Program-made: the position numbers and the translations under genes
Assembly: GCF_022458985.1 (NCBI RefSeq)
Contig: NC_061790.1
Coordinates: 17,340,397 to 17,404,396 of the forward strand
DNA length: 64,000 nt
Source: Mugil cephalus
Lineage: Eukaryota > Chordata > Actinopteri > Mugiliformes > Mugilidae
Direction of reading: 5' to 3'
The notes under the pieces: model-generated
What the model was told of the DNA's origin: nothing
The model's database searches: none
What the model saw: only the letters and a program-made list of their open reading frames with translations
Part shown: positions 1 to 12,820 of the stretch, piece after piece
How positions within the stretch are numbered: the first letter of the stretch is position 1
Layout: each line of letters starts with the position of its first letter

Positions 1-360
1 AAAACTTAATTAAATATGGAGCCACTGTGTTCATTGTCAGGATTATGGATTAGACCACAGTTAAGTTTCTGCTAACCATATTATATATTTTTTTAGGATT
101 GCGTGTACACTGATATGCCACTGTAGTTTTCACTGTAGTCTGAGTGGAAACCAGTTTAGCCCTTTAGAACATTTCCAAGCTGAAAAACAACATTAAAAAA
201 ACAAGAGGAAATAAAAATTTCAGGCTGTGGAAGAGCTCTCACTTGGTTAGGAGACATGACATTTATATCAGAGTGCTGCTTTCAGTAACACTCCAAAACA
301 CAGCTGTCACTCCTTCCTCTCTGTGTCTCCTGCTCTGTCCCTCCTCACTCACTCACGCAG

Positions 361-3300
361 CAGTGGATCAGATCAGTCTCAGAGGGAGGAGGACTTCTAC
401 TACACCAGGATCTCCTGTGAGGCCGTTGACGCCAGCTCCACTCCGTCTCCCGCCCCTGCCCAGCAGGCTCTGGGCCAGGCCCCGTCCACTCCTCTCAGCT
501 GGGCCTCCTGCGGTTCTCCTCCAGGCTCTGAGCTCCAGATCCCCACGGCCCACAGGCCCAGGTCCAACTCCAGCTCTGGGCCGGGCCCGAGCAGGCCCAG
601 TCCGCTCAGCCAGTCGGCCCCCAGCAGCTTCTGGCAGATCCACTCAGAGCATCTCTATCAGGTAGGAGCAGCAGAGTCGCTCTCAGGCCCCAGTAGTACT
701 GACATAAAGAGTGTGAGAAATATATAGAATATAGACTCTCTCCCAAAGGTCAGCAATACAAGAAATACCAAAATTCATCAAAGTGTGAAGTACAACATGT
801 GTGTATGATTTTGGACTAGTAGGTGGGTTTTATTACCTTTCAACATAGACACACAAGTTATTATGAGTGTCCAGGCATTACGCTGAGCTAAGCTAATCAG
901 TTGCTTGTAGCTCTTTAGTATTCGCTTGTTTTAAATTAATCATTACATGTGTTATTTACGCAAAATTACAACTACATCAACGTAGTCATAGACATTGAAG
1001 TTGTTAATGGCAACATGGCTCTGAGGACTTCGGTCTAATTGCGTGCAGTGGCCTTTATTTTTCCGTCTGTATCAGCTGTAACACGCCTCACCAATATGTT
1101 TTTATTAATAGCAGTCTGTTTCACATGCCTGATCAGATGATTCATTAATGTGCTGTGGGTGGCTGTGCTCAACCAGCTATAAAACCTGGAATGACGTTTG
1201 CCCGCCTATGTTACTTTAATTAGTCCCAGTTTGAGTCCAAATTTAATGTTTTGTTATTATCTAAACACTGTTTTGCAGGCTGTACATGGCTGACTGGAAT
1301 TTGTTTTCCTGCGATGACCAGGGAATTCAGTGCGTCATAGGAAGCTTTTGTACAAAATTCCTATTTTTATATTTATTATCGCAGTAACGGCCTGTTTCCT
1401 TCCCAGAATACGAGTACCTCCCGAAAAATAGCGTTTTGGAGAATGGAATAGTTTGAAGGCAATGAAATGAGACAGCGTGGTCCTTGTTAGCATAAATTAT
1501 TAAATGTCAGGCGGAGATTTTAGTGTGAGAGTCTGGGAATTTACCTTCTAGGCACCAGTATTTCCCCATCGCCAAGAGCCCAAATTCGCTCATATTTTCC
1601 ATGAAATCAGGCGGTACATGAAAACGGAAATGAAATGAACTCTGTTTTCGTTGCAGTAGCTCCGTCAGTGTTAACGTGGCTGTGGTGCTGTTTTCAGAGT
1701 CTCCTCACCCGGCTCCCCCATGCAGATACCCCTCAAACGAGCCAGTGAGCGATAGCTTTGTTTATGCCTCACAAAGCAGCGCATTTCACTGGTGACCTGC
1801 GTCTACCCCATAGCGCCGGGCCTGCAAATGGATGCTTTGTGAGAGTGAGTGTGCCCGCTGCGCTGTGGGCCTGCTCGCTCTCCCAACGAGACTAGACCGT
1901 CACCAGCCTGTAGAAGGCAGAAAAAAAAAAACAAAAACATGAATTCTTCCAGTGATGTTTCCCAGCGGTCTGGGCGCGTTGCACATACGCCCATGTCCCT
2001 TTTGGATTCATTCGACCCAAAGGCTTTCCAAAAAATCTCTTAAGCAAACTTAAAAACAGCAGTGACGTTATTGTTTTTGCATTTTTGGTGTGAAGAGCAC
2101 GTCAGGCGTCTTTTTTGACTCAGATGCCCTCGTGGCTGCAGAAACTGCAGCGACTGCTCCGTCTGAGTCGGGTTGAACAGCGGGTCAGTGCCGCTGGTGG
2201 AGCAGTGTTTCTGTGTGTGTCACGCCTGCTGGCGGCGTGATTTGTTAAACTAACATGGGCATCGTTTCTTCTGGCCTCAGTGCTAGTGCTGTCATATCAC
2301 TCCTTCTGTCTACGCTGTGGCCTGAGATGTTAGGAAAGCAGCATGTGCTTCAGAGGAAAGGTTCATTTAACATGTGTGATTTTTAACTGTAGAGTGATCA
2401 TTTTGCAATTTGCAGGTTATTAGAAAAGCGCTAAAATAAAATGATAATATAAAATAATAATAATAAAATAAAGTACTATTAAGTTATCAGTACAAGCATA
2501 AATACCACAAGTAATCAACATTTAGCATTGAATGTATGCTGTTGTAATAATAATAATATAACAGACAACAACAAGAACATTAGGTGCAGTTTATAATAGG
2601 GCTGCTGTGCTATTTTGAACTGCAAAGTTATTCCACAAAAATGCTAAGTAAAAGTAATTGTCACATTAGTTTTGGGCAGAAAAGAAACTAAAATCTTGCA
2701 GATTCAGCAGTTTTACTTGAAATATTTTAAGTTTTTATCACTGGATCACTGTTGTGTGTATAATGTGGAAAGATTCATTTGTACTGACAGAAAATTATTA
2801 CAGAATTTGTATCCATTGAAAGATGCAGAAAGACGCCAACATATGTCTTTGCTGCTTCTTTTTTTCAGGTTAGATCTAAGCTAAATGGAGAGCCAGCCTA
2901 CACTTCCTTGCATTTGTTTTTACGTTTTCTACAGCTTGTCTGTTCTTTCCTCAAGTCTCCAAACAAACGTGCTAATCTAGTCTTACCTTTCACATGAAAC
3001 AGGCTGTTAGCCAGTTCAAAGTACTGCAGATGATGAAGTAATGCATCCTCTTTCTTGCTTCCTTCAGGCCTGTAGCCCGGTCCAGGTTTCTGTGGCCTCC
3101 AGGAGCCCCAGCAGCCAGGGTTGGACCCCCTCGACCTCCGCCTCCGGCCACAGCAACACGCCGGTGGGTCTTCTCTTCGGCTTTGTATGCGTGGCTGCAC
3201 ATCCAGTAAGGGCCGGATTAGGGCCGAGTTACACTAGGAAAGAAGGGGTATGTGTGTAGCGAACGACCTGTACGACCTGTGTTGAATATCAAATGAAAAG

Positions 3301-4231
3301 CGACGAAACGCTGGCCGTCACAGAGAAGGGTAGAATACGCTGGAATCTAAACACTGTGTCTAAAGCTCAGTCACTTCCAACGGCCACACCACCAGTCTCT
3401 TACATCGAAGGCTGTTTGCTTATGATCTGCTCTCGTCTCCTCAGATGGTGAAACCTCGCTGCCGCTCCGTCAGCGTCGGGGAACAGTGGCTCCAGCAGAA
3501 CCGGCTGCAGCCAATGAGCGCGTCGCCCTCTCGCACTCACTGCTCCTTCAGGTGAGGTGCTCCTGTTTGCTTTCTATTAAAATTTAAACCGCAGACACAC
3601 TAGCAGCTCCGGGAGGCACTGAGGCGCAGCGCTGCTTTCCTAAACATACACCCATCAGCCAGAACCTTGAAATGGGACGGGAGCGTGGTTTTAACAAGAC
3701 AAAAAGGAGAAACCTAAAAAAAACATGACATATTAATACTGACAAGGGGTGGGGCCAGATAAGTATGTTGCTCCGCCCACTCCTTTTCAAAGGAGTGGGC
3801 TGGCTGGTGTCAATGTGTTTTTGGCATTTAGGTTCATCTTTAGATCCAGGGGCTAAGCTGCTCTTCCTGGGAATCATTCAGATCTTAATCTCGTCAAATA
3901 AAGCTTCACTGATATTCCAGTATCCGTGTAGCCGCCCCTCTGCTGCCTTTTTATTACCCATCATGCCGACATCTTTTCAAATCACATCGCCCAGGAAAGA
4001 AGAAATTGATTAAATCATCTCTTCATAGGATATCGGTTTTCCCTCTGCCTCATTCTTATAAAGGGTGATCGCGTCTCACCTCACTTCACACATCCTCACC
4101 AAGTGCGTCCTCTTTGCAGGAAGGGTCGCGGGGAGGCCAAGAAGTGCCGCAAGGTGTACGGAGTGGAGCGCAAGGATCAGTGGTGCACCGCCTGCCGCTG
4201 GAAAAAGGCCTGTCAGCGGTTCCCCGACTAG
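361..4231 (+). CDS. znf395: znf395, 3' part (four exons; 5' exons off the left edge)
   Basis: Exons read as 361-661, 3068-3163, 3445-3551 and 4120-4231, each bounded by AG acceptors and GT donors with compatible phases, giving 204 in-frame residues ending in TAG. The first exon encodes an acidic DFYYT-containing stretch, then a Pro/Ser-rich region ending [12 protein letters not shown]. The last exon encodes [18 protein letters not shown] followed by [15 protein letters not shown], a four-cysteine C-clamp-like DNA-binding motif that ends ZNF395, ZNF704 and SLC2A4RG proteins. The family consists of nuclear transcription factors with one C2H2 finger upstream; that finger is not in the window and should lie in exons to the left. 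The DQW form of the motif and linkage to pnoc and elp3, as in mammals, favour ZNF395 over its two paralogues. Family assignment is firm; the exact paralogue is inferred from motif and synteny. Confidence 0.88.
662..3067 (+). other. znf395 intron
   Basis: Bounded by a GTAGGA donor after 661 and a CTTCCTTCAG acceptor before 3068. It is AT-rich, with a short TAA/AATAA-rich stretch near 2440-2560. Open frames inside it are short and resemble no protein family. No transposon ends, hairpins or RNA genes were recognised. Confidence 0.6.
3775..3800. repeat. Perfect 12-bp inverted repeat with a 2-base loop
   Basis: GCCCACTCCTTT, two bases (TC), then AAAGGAGTGGGC. It lies in the last znf395 intron (3552-4119). 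It could form a tight hairpin in DNA or pre-mRNA, or mark the centre of a small palindromic repeat. No function is shown. Confidence 0.7.
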
Positions 4232-4990
4232 AAGCAGCTGCTTGACAATGGAGAGTCACAAGAGGTGGACTGACGGACGAGTGGTAACAGAGACTTTTAT
4301 CAGAAAGAGAATATAAATCAGGGCCCCGGAGCCATTGAAAAAAAGGTTCTTTTACATGTTTTTATTTTTTTTTTACTTTCATCTCAGTCTGTTTCTTTCC
4401 TCGAGGAATGCAAACTGACTTTTCCGTATCTTTGTAACTTGATCCTGAAAACTGAAGTCTGCGATGGTGCTAGCTGTTGACTGACTTTGACCATGTGATG
4501 TGCTAAGCCTATAGTACTCTCCCACTTTATCCAAAGGTCATGTTACTGCCCCTGTAGCTCCGCTGTATTAGACCGCTACTTGGCTGTTTACTCTATTCCA
4601 ATCTTCTCTTCCAGTGGTTACACAGTGGTCATGATGTACATTATATTGTGTGCTTTGAGTTATGTACGAGTATTTTATACCTATTTTTTATCGTCACGTT
4701 GAGCCCATGTTTTGGGCAGACATTTTTTCTTTTTTTTTTTTTCTTTTTTTAATATTCATGTTCTTCTGCACTTTTATGGAATATAAACTCACGAATAAGC
4801 TACATTTGGTTTGACTCAACCAAGTTCCTTCCTTTAGATGGATTTCCTTCCTGCCCATGTGTTGGCACACAACCAGTGTTAATGGTTTTATCCATGAAGT
4901 TATGGAGTCATGGCGGTGGGACTGGCGTTAGGGGATGGAGTTTGTAATAGCAATAAAAAAGAAAGAGAAAAAATATATGGTCAAACACAT
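4232..4990 (+). other. znf395 3' untranslated region (probable)
   Basis: This AT- and T-rich sequence follows the TAG stop with no further splice signals. A canonical AATAAA lies at 4952-4957, about 720 bases past the stop, and a weaker AATATAAA-type signal lies near 4780. The true cleavage site cannot be read from sequence alone. Confidence 0.5.
4952..4957 (+). terminator. Polyadenylation signal AATAAA, candidate for znf395
   Basis: This canonical hexamer on the sense strand lies in the A-rich end of the presumed 3'UTR. It is the best-placed signal before the MITE at 5110. Confidence 0.4.
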
Positions 4991-5109
4991 TAAAAAGCAC
5001 TGAGAATTTGAAACGTTTCCTTTTTTTCTTTGTGTTTTTGTTCTTCTGCCTGACAGAAGAAATAGAAATAGAAACTATTTAATTTTGAACGAAGGACAAT
5101 GATGTAAAT

Positions 5110-5424
5110 CAGGGGTCTTCAATGTTTTTCAGGACAAGGACCCCCAAACTGATGGAGAAATTAAGTAGGGACCCCCTACCTACTATGTAAAATATATATA
5201 TAACTATACATTATTATTATTATCATCATTTTGCATTCAATATTAACCTATTCCTTATTCCTTTACTAAAATGTTAGATTCATGTTAATGTGTATGTAAT
5301 TTGTGGGGGAAAATTTAAAAAATATATATAAAATGTCCAGTCAGGCAGATTTTGCGAGCCCCTCCCCCCTGCAGTACTCCTGCGGACCCCCTAGGGGTCG
5401 CAGACCCCATGTTGAAGACCTATG
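5110..5424. mobile_element. Non-autonomous hAT-like MITE
   Basis: The left end CAGGGGTCTTCAA and the reverse complement of the right end, CATAGGTCTTCAA, form terminal inverted repeats matching at 11 of 13 positions. The flanks are ATGTAAAT (5102-5109) and GTGTAAAT (5425-5432), a near-perfect 8-bp target duplication, which is the length hAT transposases leave. The interior (about 315 bp) has no coding capacity; it holds GACCCCC-type blocks near both ends and an AT-rich centre. It sits just beyond the znf395 3' end. Confidence 0.75.
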
Positions 5425-5432
5425 GTGTAAAT

Positions 5433-7600
5433 GTTAAAAATGTGACCTGAAAGAAACGTACACTACTGTATCCACGGAGAAACACACACACACGTGCACG
5501 ATGTGCACACTAACACACGCTGCCGTCACCCGCGCTCGTGAACTGTTCGAACACAGTTAAGATGCAAAACAACGGATGCGTGAGGGCAAAATTAATTCGC
5601 ATATTTCTTTTTTCGCCCAAGCGGAAACGTCTTTTACTGTATAACGATTACGGCCCCATGCTCAGTTCACCGCATCCCCCTGCTCTTAAATGGTACATTA
5701 AGACGGTGGATTCTAGGACTGATGCCATTAGGCCACAGCCTCCCATGATACGCTGCAGTACACACCCAACGACCCTGGCTGTTTTCAGCTTCCTGCGCTT
5801 TAGTGCAGTCTGACTAAGCTGCCATGAACTGCTCTGGAAAAAGGCCCCGGGCAGGGTGATGCTGGAGGACATACTGGAGGGTTAGTTTCTTATTACTCCT
5901 GAGTTCTGCCACAGTAACACTTTAAATTATAGCTCCCTCATTTTCATAATTCAAGAGTAGTTACAGACTGCAGGAAAACCACTGGAGGGGAGCAGAGGTG
6001 AGAACTGGGTCATTGTGTCTTACTATTAAAGTAGATTTAATGCTTATTTGACATTTGGAAACTGAGAGCAATGCATAAATATTCTGAAGTCAACCAGCAG
6101 GCGGGGAGCCTAGTTCAGTTACTTGGATGAACTTTTAGTTTTTATCGTTATTATTCATTTAAAATTCCAAGTCTGATGTGTTTGTGATTTATGATAACAG
6201 CAAATTATATATTCTATTCTACATTTATAGAAACATGAACAATAATTGTATTCTTGTGTCTCAGGGTTAATCATGTCAGTGTCTTGCTAAAGACTTGGCA
6301 GCTTTCAGCCACTTACTGTGTTGTAATTTTTTGATGAAACTAAACTGCCACTGCTCAACTGAAAACAGATTGCACAAGCTAAATATTCTCTAACTTCTGT
6401 ATCTGTACAGCTAGTTTATCCTTTTTTTTTTTTTAATTTATTCATTTTTCTTCTACAGGTAATTTTTAGTGAAATGAATTGTTCTCCATTATTTCACAAG
6501 TCCAGGTCTATTTGGAGATAAAAGAAAAGTGGGCAGTGGGTGACTTTAATCCCCCGTCCCCACATCAAACATTTTCATACACTTCCTTAGAAGCTTGGCA
6601 AGTGTTCTGTCAGTTTTTATTTAGTCTAATATCACAAAGCACAAATTTGCCACACAGGGCTTTACAGTCAAAATACACAGCATACAACACCTTTTACTCT
6701 TCGACCCTTGACGTGGATAAGGAATTATGAGCGGTCATACGGAAACTGCAAATACTGTAAGAATGTGAGATACTGGAGAAAAGCTTTCTAGTGTTTTTCT
6801 TTTTATTGTTATTGTTATATCAATACGAATGTGGCTGACTTGCTGATTTACCATGCGCTCTCTTGTGTTAAAGTAAAATGTTACTTGGGGCGTATATAAA
6901 ACTGATCCCAAGTCAGTATCCAAGAGCAACATGTCTGTACCTCGAGCACTAGAGGGCAGTGTTGTTCCACTGACAGGAGACCATGGGAGGCTGCCAACCT
7001 GCTCTTCGTTTCCTAAAGACAAACTCATTATTGGTAAGGTTTGCACTGAAAAGTTCCGCTTAACCACGAATGCCGGAATACAATAGAAAGGACAAAAACA
7101 TTTTTAACAGTAATAATGATGCGATGGGAACAAGGCTTTTTGTTCTTGAGGAATAAGGCAGAATTTTGTCGAGTTGAAAAAGTTTAGAAAACCAATTTTA
7201 CCTCCATTGTGTCCAATTAATTAAGTTTTCTATGCACAAAATAGGATTGTTACACTAGTAATTAACAGATTGTGCGTCAGCAATCCAGCCGTCCGACTAT
7301 ATTTACATCTGATTGAACCGTCTTGAAAGCACAGTCCTGGTTTACTTCCAATTTGATTCCACAGCTTGTTTCTGCTCTGACGTGTGGGAAGCTTAGCAGT
7401 TATAGTGCAGTTGAAGGCAAATAGTTAGCTCTATGCGATTTGCTCAGTTCCAAATCCACAAAATGCCATTTTAAAAACCTATGTTGTAGTTACACATATA
7501 CGTCCACTCCATTCCAATCTGCCGAGTGCAAAAAAAAACTGCTGAAGCCATGACACAGTTCCCATCCACACATGCATGAAAGTGCAGTCAACACGATTTT
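5433..7600. other. Intergenic spacer between znf395 and pnoc (convergent genes)
   Basis: No gene was recognised. The spacer holds a short CA run near 5485 and an interspersed repeat near 6613-6725. Open frames of 60-110 residues here lack codon bias or family resemblance. Confidence 0.6.
6613..6725. repeat. Interspersed repeat fragment (teleost SINE/LINE-tail type)
   Basis: The motifs TCTAATATCACAAA, ACAAATTTGCC and GGGCTTTACAGT, followed by GACCCTTGACGTGGATAAGGA, match from memory a short repeat found in very many fish introns. No target duplication was found, so the class is uncertain. Confidence 0.45.
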
Positions 7601-7716
7601 TAACGTCACACCCTAAGGTCTAAAAAACCTTGCAGTAAACCAGATTTCCAATCTCATTTGGCCCCTTTTATTATACCAACACACAAAAATATATTCAATT
7701 GCACTTCTCTAATTCT

Positions 7717-7722
7717 TTTATT
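7717..7722 (-). terminator. Polyadenylation signal candidate for pnoc
   Basis: The minus strand reads AATAAA here, about 236 bases beyond the pnoc stop; a second AATAAA lies at 7667-7672. Either would give a short 3'UTR. The choice is unresolved. Confidence 0.4.
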
Positions 7723-7957
7723 TCACAAAATGGCATGTAAATATGCTTAATAAGAAGGACATCACGGTCAAAACATTCTTTGTTACTTAGAGACACAAAG
7801 AGATGTGCAGCAAGATGGCAGAGTCCATTCTTCAGATGACAATGGCGACGTCACAGTTCAAACTGGAGTGAGCGGCTGGGAAAAAAAAAAAAAAAAAAGA
7901 TGACTTGTAGGTTGAGGTAACTGGGGCAGGATTCCGTGAAAGCAACAGAAACACACG

Positions 7958-10900
7958 TTACAGTTTGTTTTGCCTCCAAACCCGAGTCACGGGGACGTTG
8001 TTGAACCTGCCACTGCGGCTGCTCCTCATGCCCAGGTACTGCCTGAGCAGCTGGTTCACCCGTTTCTGACTGTTCCATTTGCGGGCAGATTTCCGGACGC
8101 CTATGAAGCCGCCGTAGCGCTTCTGCAGGGGCCTCATGGGCGAGCCAATCAGCTTCCTGTATCCGTGGCGCCCCCTCTGAAAGCCACCGAAGCGCTTGGA
8201 TAAGGTGATACCCTGCGAGCTGTCGTCCTCTTCCCCTTCCAGCTGGCTGTCGCTCTCCACGTTCCTGTCCTCCCTCATCTTCCTCTCTTCATCCGCCGCA
8301 CCGAGATCCAGACCCTGCAGGCCCTCCCCCTCCTCAGAGGATTCCAGCAGTGATGAGTCATACTGGACACTGCGTTGCTCAAAGGGTGTCTCGGCTTCAT
8401 CCTCCCCCTGGAAACGCTCTGCAGCCGCAGGCTGCAGCAGTTCACTGTCTGAGTTCAGGTCAAGAGAGGTCAGGTCCAGCTCCTCTCCTGTTCTCTTGAA
8501 CAGAGCGCCTCCCTCAGGAAGTGTGGGGTGGTGTGACAGCTTCACGGCATGTTTACACACTTCCCATGTGAGTGAAGAGGAGATGTGGCCCTCACACTCC
8601 AGCAAACACACCTGCAGAGCAAAGAGAAGGAGGCGTGAGTTGAGATAATCGAAGTAGTTGTCAACCGTTTTCAGCAGTGATAGAGGTAAACGGATTAAAT
8701 CGGCAACCAGATCTAAGAACTAAAGGATGAGGGAGTATCTTGTTATAGAACCACAAAAAAAGACATTGACAAATGATTACAAGGGTTTAATCCAAACAAG
8801 CAGCAACACTGAGACCCAAGGAAATACATGACAGCCATAGTGGCGATGCAAAGACAAGCTGCTAGCTCGGTTGGGCTTAAAATGTCTCTCCTTGAATACA
8901 TCCCTTTTCTTTCCTTAGAGAGAAGAATGAATCATGAACGGAACCACTTTAAAAAAAAAAAGAGTCTTTCAAAGAGAGCTGAAAGCAGGCACTCATAAGT
9001 GAGATTCTGTAGAACGCATATTGTGAAAATGTGTCAGGCTAAGATATGCCCCCACTGATATCTCACTGGCTGTTTATTCACGTTCTAAACTAGCACAACG
9101 ACTAGCAAACAATAGTAGTCCACAAGTAAACTATGTAATCAGTTAATTGCACATTAATTGCACATTAATTGCACATTCTGACCAGATATTAGTCACACGG
9201 TTGTGTGGTGGAAGCATGGAGGGAGGTGACTCAAGGACGCTGGAACTCACTGTTAAGCCTTCTTGAGGTGTTGTGGGTGGTGCCCACTTGAAGGGTGGTG
9301 CCCACTTGAAAACCTCAATGATGTGCCGCATACTGCCTACTGCTGTTGGCTAGGCTAGTTAGCTGGTGTCTTCTTGGTGGTTGCTAGTTGGTAGTTGACT
9401 GCTGGCCTGCTGGTCGGTTTTTCAGTTGGACTGAGCTTCTAAATGCATTTTGCCTCGGATCTATCTTGGCACAAGGGAGAAGCGTTGGTTGGCATATAGG
9501 CTAGTCACATATCCCATCACTTCTTACCAACCCCTAGCATGCTGGCATTTCCCACTCACACTCTACTGTAGGACAGGATTATGCAGGCCTACTGCTGCTG
9601 GCTAGGATAATTAGCTGGTGTCTTCTTTTTGGTTACTAGCTAGTGGCTGACTGCTAGCCTGGCACAAGGGATTGTAACATCTTATTGTGCATAATAATGA
9701 GTAAAAGAATTATCTAAGGTTTGGTAGCCTCAATTAACCTTGCATTGGTTAATGTAAAGGTGTGTCCATGTTTTATGACCAATTATATTGTCTCAGAACT
9801 AAGATTCTAATAAAAGGTTGAACCTAAAGCCCAAGTCTGACATACAATGACCTAAAGTTAATATCTCTCTCTTTTTTTGATCAAGTTCAGCAGACTTGGA
9901 GTAAAATTAGTTTTCAGAAGGAGTGATGTGTCTAGTAATACTGCCATTTTGGTTTTAGCCAGTGAAAATAGGCTAACTAACCAGGCTTTAGCTTGATGGA
10001 TTAGCCTCTAGCTTCACAAGCTAGCTGCTAAGTGTATGTGGTGTTTGGTGCTGGGTATGTATCAGTATAACAGATTTATGACAGCTTTTTTACAGAAGTC
10101 TGATTCAGGAGAGCAATGAGAGTTATGTTGTGGGCCGCAAACCAAAACTACAGGCTCAAAGGCTAAACAGCTCCATGCAGTGGAGGGGAATTTTGGAGTG
10201 ATTATAGCTTATGCTGGTTTGCCTTTACAAGCAACATCTTTTCACAGTCATTAAAGCTATTGCTCATATAAAAATATCTGCTAGTGCAGCTTTAATTATA
10301 TTTCAACCACTATGTCTGTCAATCAGTGACAATAGGAAGAAAAGAAAGCGAGATGCCAAAGATCTTATTTATACATCACAGTCAGTGCACTGATCGTGTT
10401 TAGAAATGATCTTTATTTATAAGTAAATACCCATAAATATTCCACATGCCAAAAATTTATGGCACGCAATAACACTTCACTATTCTCCAAGCAACCAGCT
10501 GGCTGAGAAAGCAGTCTTTTAACCTGGGTGGCTCATGTGTCGTGGAAGTTAATGGGCCTTGTTCCTGCTGCATTCAGCGTATATGGAAAGTTATGTTCCC
10601 GTATGAGATGTCCATCATTTGACAAATGTGACATCTGCCACTGCAGAATGACTGACAGCGCAAAATTGGAAGAAATTGCAAACCAGTTTGAAGGACAGCA
10701 GGTAAATTATGTCCATTGCTGATAACTATTTATATCCAAATCGGCCCTTCAACTGCTGATGGTGACGTTATTGCACTTAAAATGAAACATAGGCTGTTTC
10801 AGAATTGAACTTTCACATAGAGTGAACTGAATGCTGCATCATTGGTTAGTTTTAATGACTTTCCTGTCCTATAATCATCACACTTGACAGATTGGCATCA

Positions 10901-12740
10901 TGCCTCAACTTCTTGAAGGACCCCAACTCTGCCAGCATCAGTAAGGGCATTAGAGAAAAGCATTTTTGGGCACCCATGAAGCCTTTCCTCTATCAATGTC
11001 TGGCAACAATAACTTTTATCTGATAATAATATTTTGCTTGCTCGCTCAAATCCAGACTGAATTTATCATTTTTACTCCTAAATGTAGAAAATCTCTGCAC
11101 ATTATTACTTCTGACGGAGTAAACTTATTTGAAAATGGGCTGCGGCTGGCACGCCACAGAAATTAATGCATCCGCACCTCTCCTATCTCCCCCTTCTTTA
11201 AACTCCAGTGCCTTCTGAGTCACATTTCAGTTCAGAGGTAAGAAGCAAATCCCATTTACCCCTCAAATCTCACTCAAACGAGATAAATTGCATTGTTATC
11301 AGAAAACCTGTTCACATCAAAGGAAAGGGAGAAGAGGGAGTTCCGCTTTGAATCTATCAACGGAAATTAATTATCCATCGTAAATTAAATGAGCGCACCA
11401 GGGGACTCTCAACGTCAGATCAATGGAGCAATCTAAAGGAGTTTATGAGTGAGAGGAGATGCGTGTGAGTGTTTGTGCACGTAGCCCAGTATTCATATGC
11501 TTGTGAGGATAAGAGGCTAGAACGTGTTGTGGGTGAGATCGCTTACGTTTCACAGGATAGAGGTCAGATTAAACATGGAAAGGTCCTCACATATAAGGGT
11601 GTACCAAGGGGAGGACACCTCGATACTCCTTGATTCCAAATGATGTTACAAATCAGGTTTAATAAAAAGCTTCTAAAAATGTTATCCAATATTGCCAGAA
11701 ATCAAAATTGTTGAGGTGAAAAGCTCCTAGAAATGAATCATTTAAATATGGAGATGCGCTTGCTCATGTGAAAAGTAGCATAAATTGACAAACAGGGGGC
11801 TCGAGACAGAAGTTTGAGACAGAAGGCTCCCCGAGCAATCACTAGGTGCAGCGAGGGGCAAGTTACAAAATATGATCAGACGCAGTCCTTCACTTCTGGC
11901 ATCAGTGATGTGCAGGGGAAATCTGAAGCTATTCACCACTCGAAGAACAGTTCTGATGAGGCACACTTGCCCAGAAGACTTTCGGTTTGAATTTCTTTTT
12001 TGAACTTCTTGTCGCATAGTCAAAAATGAGACACGACCACAGAGAGAAACAAATAACTAAAAAGAGAGAGAGAGAGAGATTCAAAACATCTAGGAGGACT
12101 ATTCATTTCAAAACAACCAGAAAAGGTCTTTAGAGAAATTTTGAGATACAAAAGCATATCCACATCATCCATCTGGGGTTTCTACAGACTGGTTATATAA
12201 CTCCTACAGGGAGTGTGGGTTGTTTTTTATTACTTTTGTTCCCTGTAGTCTAATAATTTTTTAAATGTGGAACTATCCATCCAGCATTGATACCTGTTTG
12301 CCACTAACCACGGGGGCAGCTTTGTGAACAAATAAGCCTTAAGCATTGAATAGTTTCTCTCAACGTCCGCGCTCAAAGGTGGTCGTGACAGGGGGTGGGA
12401 GACATGACAGCTTAATTTGGAATACGTCTCTTATAGCAGCTATTCATAAGGTCTTACACAGAAATAATACCTTTCACAAACCGGGCCAAACGCTACACAT
12501 TCACAGAGCTACGAACGAAAGCATGCAGACACTGCTCTGAATCACAGATAATTAGCACAAATGTACAAAGGCTGGCATTTAACTTTAACAATAACATTAT
12601 GGAATGAATGCGGTCTGAGGACGGTGGGATGTGTTGCACCTGAGTGTGCCAGTTTGTGTGTGTCTGGGTGTCTTGCACGGGCACGAGCCGCATATGAATA
12701 AATCGATGGGCCCTGACATTATAACAAACACCGGCAGCCT

Positions 12741-12820
<80 letters not shown>

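Noticed and set aside
1..360. Additional upstream znf395 exon carrying the C2H2 finger
   Set aside because: No C-x2-C...H-x-H pattern or donor in a suitable frame was seen in the first 360 bases, so the exon should lie to the left of the window.
368..643. 91-residue minus-strand frame and a second + frame at 243-665
   Set aside because: They are shadows of the znf395 exon 361-661, whose frame is fixed by splice phases and the family motif.
7970..8648. + strand open frames of 77 and 150 residues
   Set aside because: They are antisense to the pnoc peptide exon. Their Ser/Arg-rich composition reflects the acidic spacer and dibasic codons read backwards.
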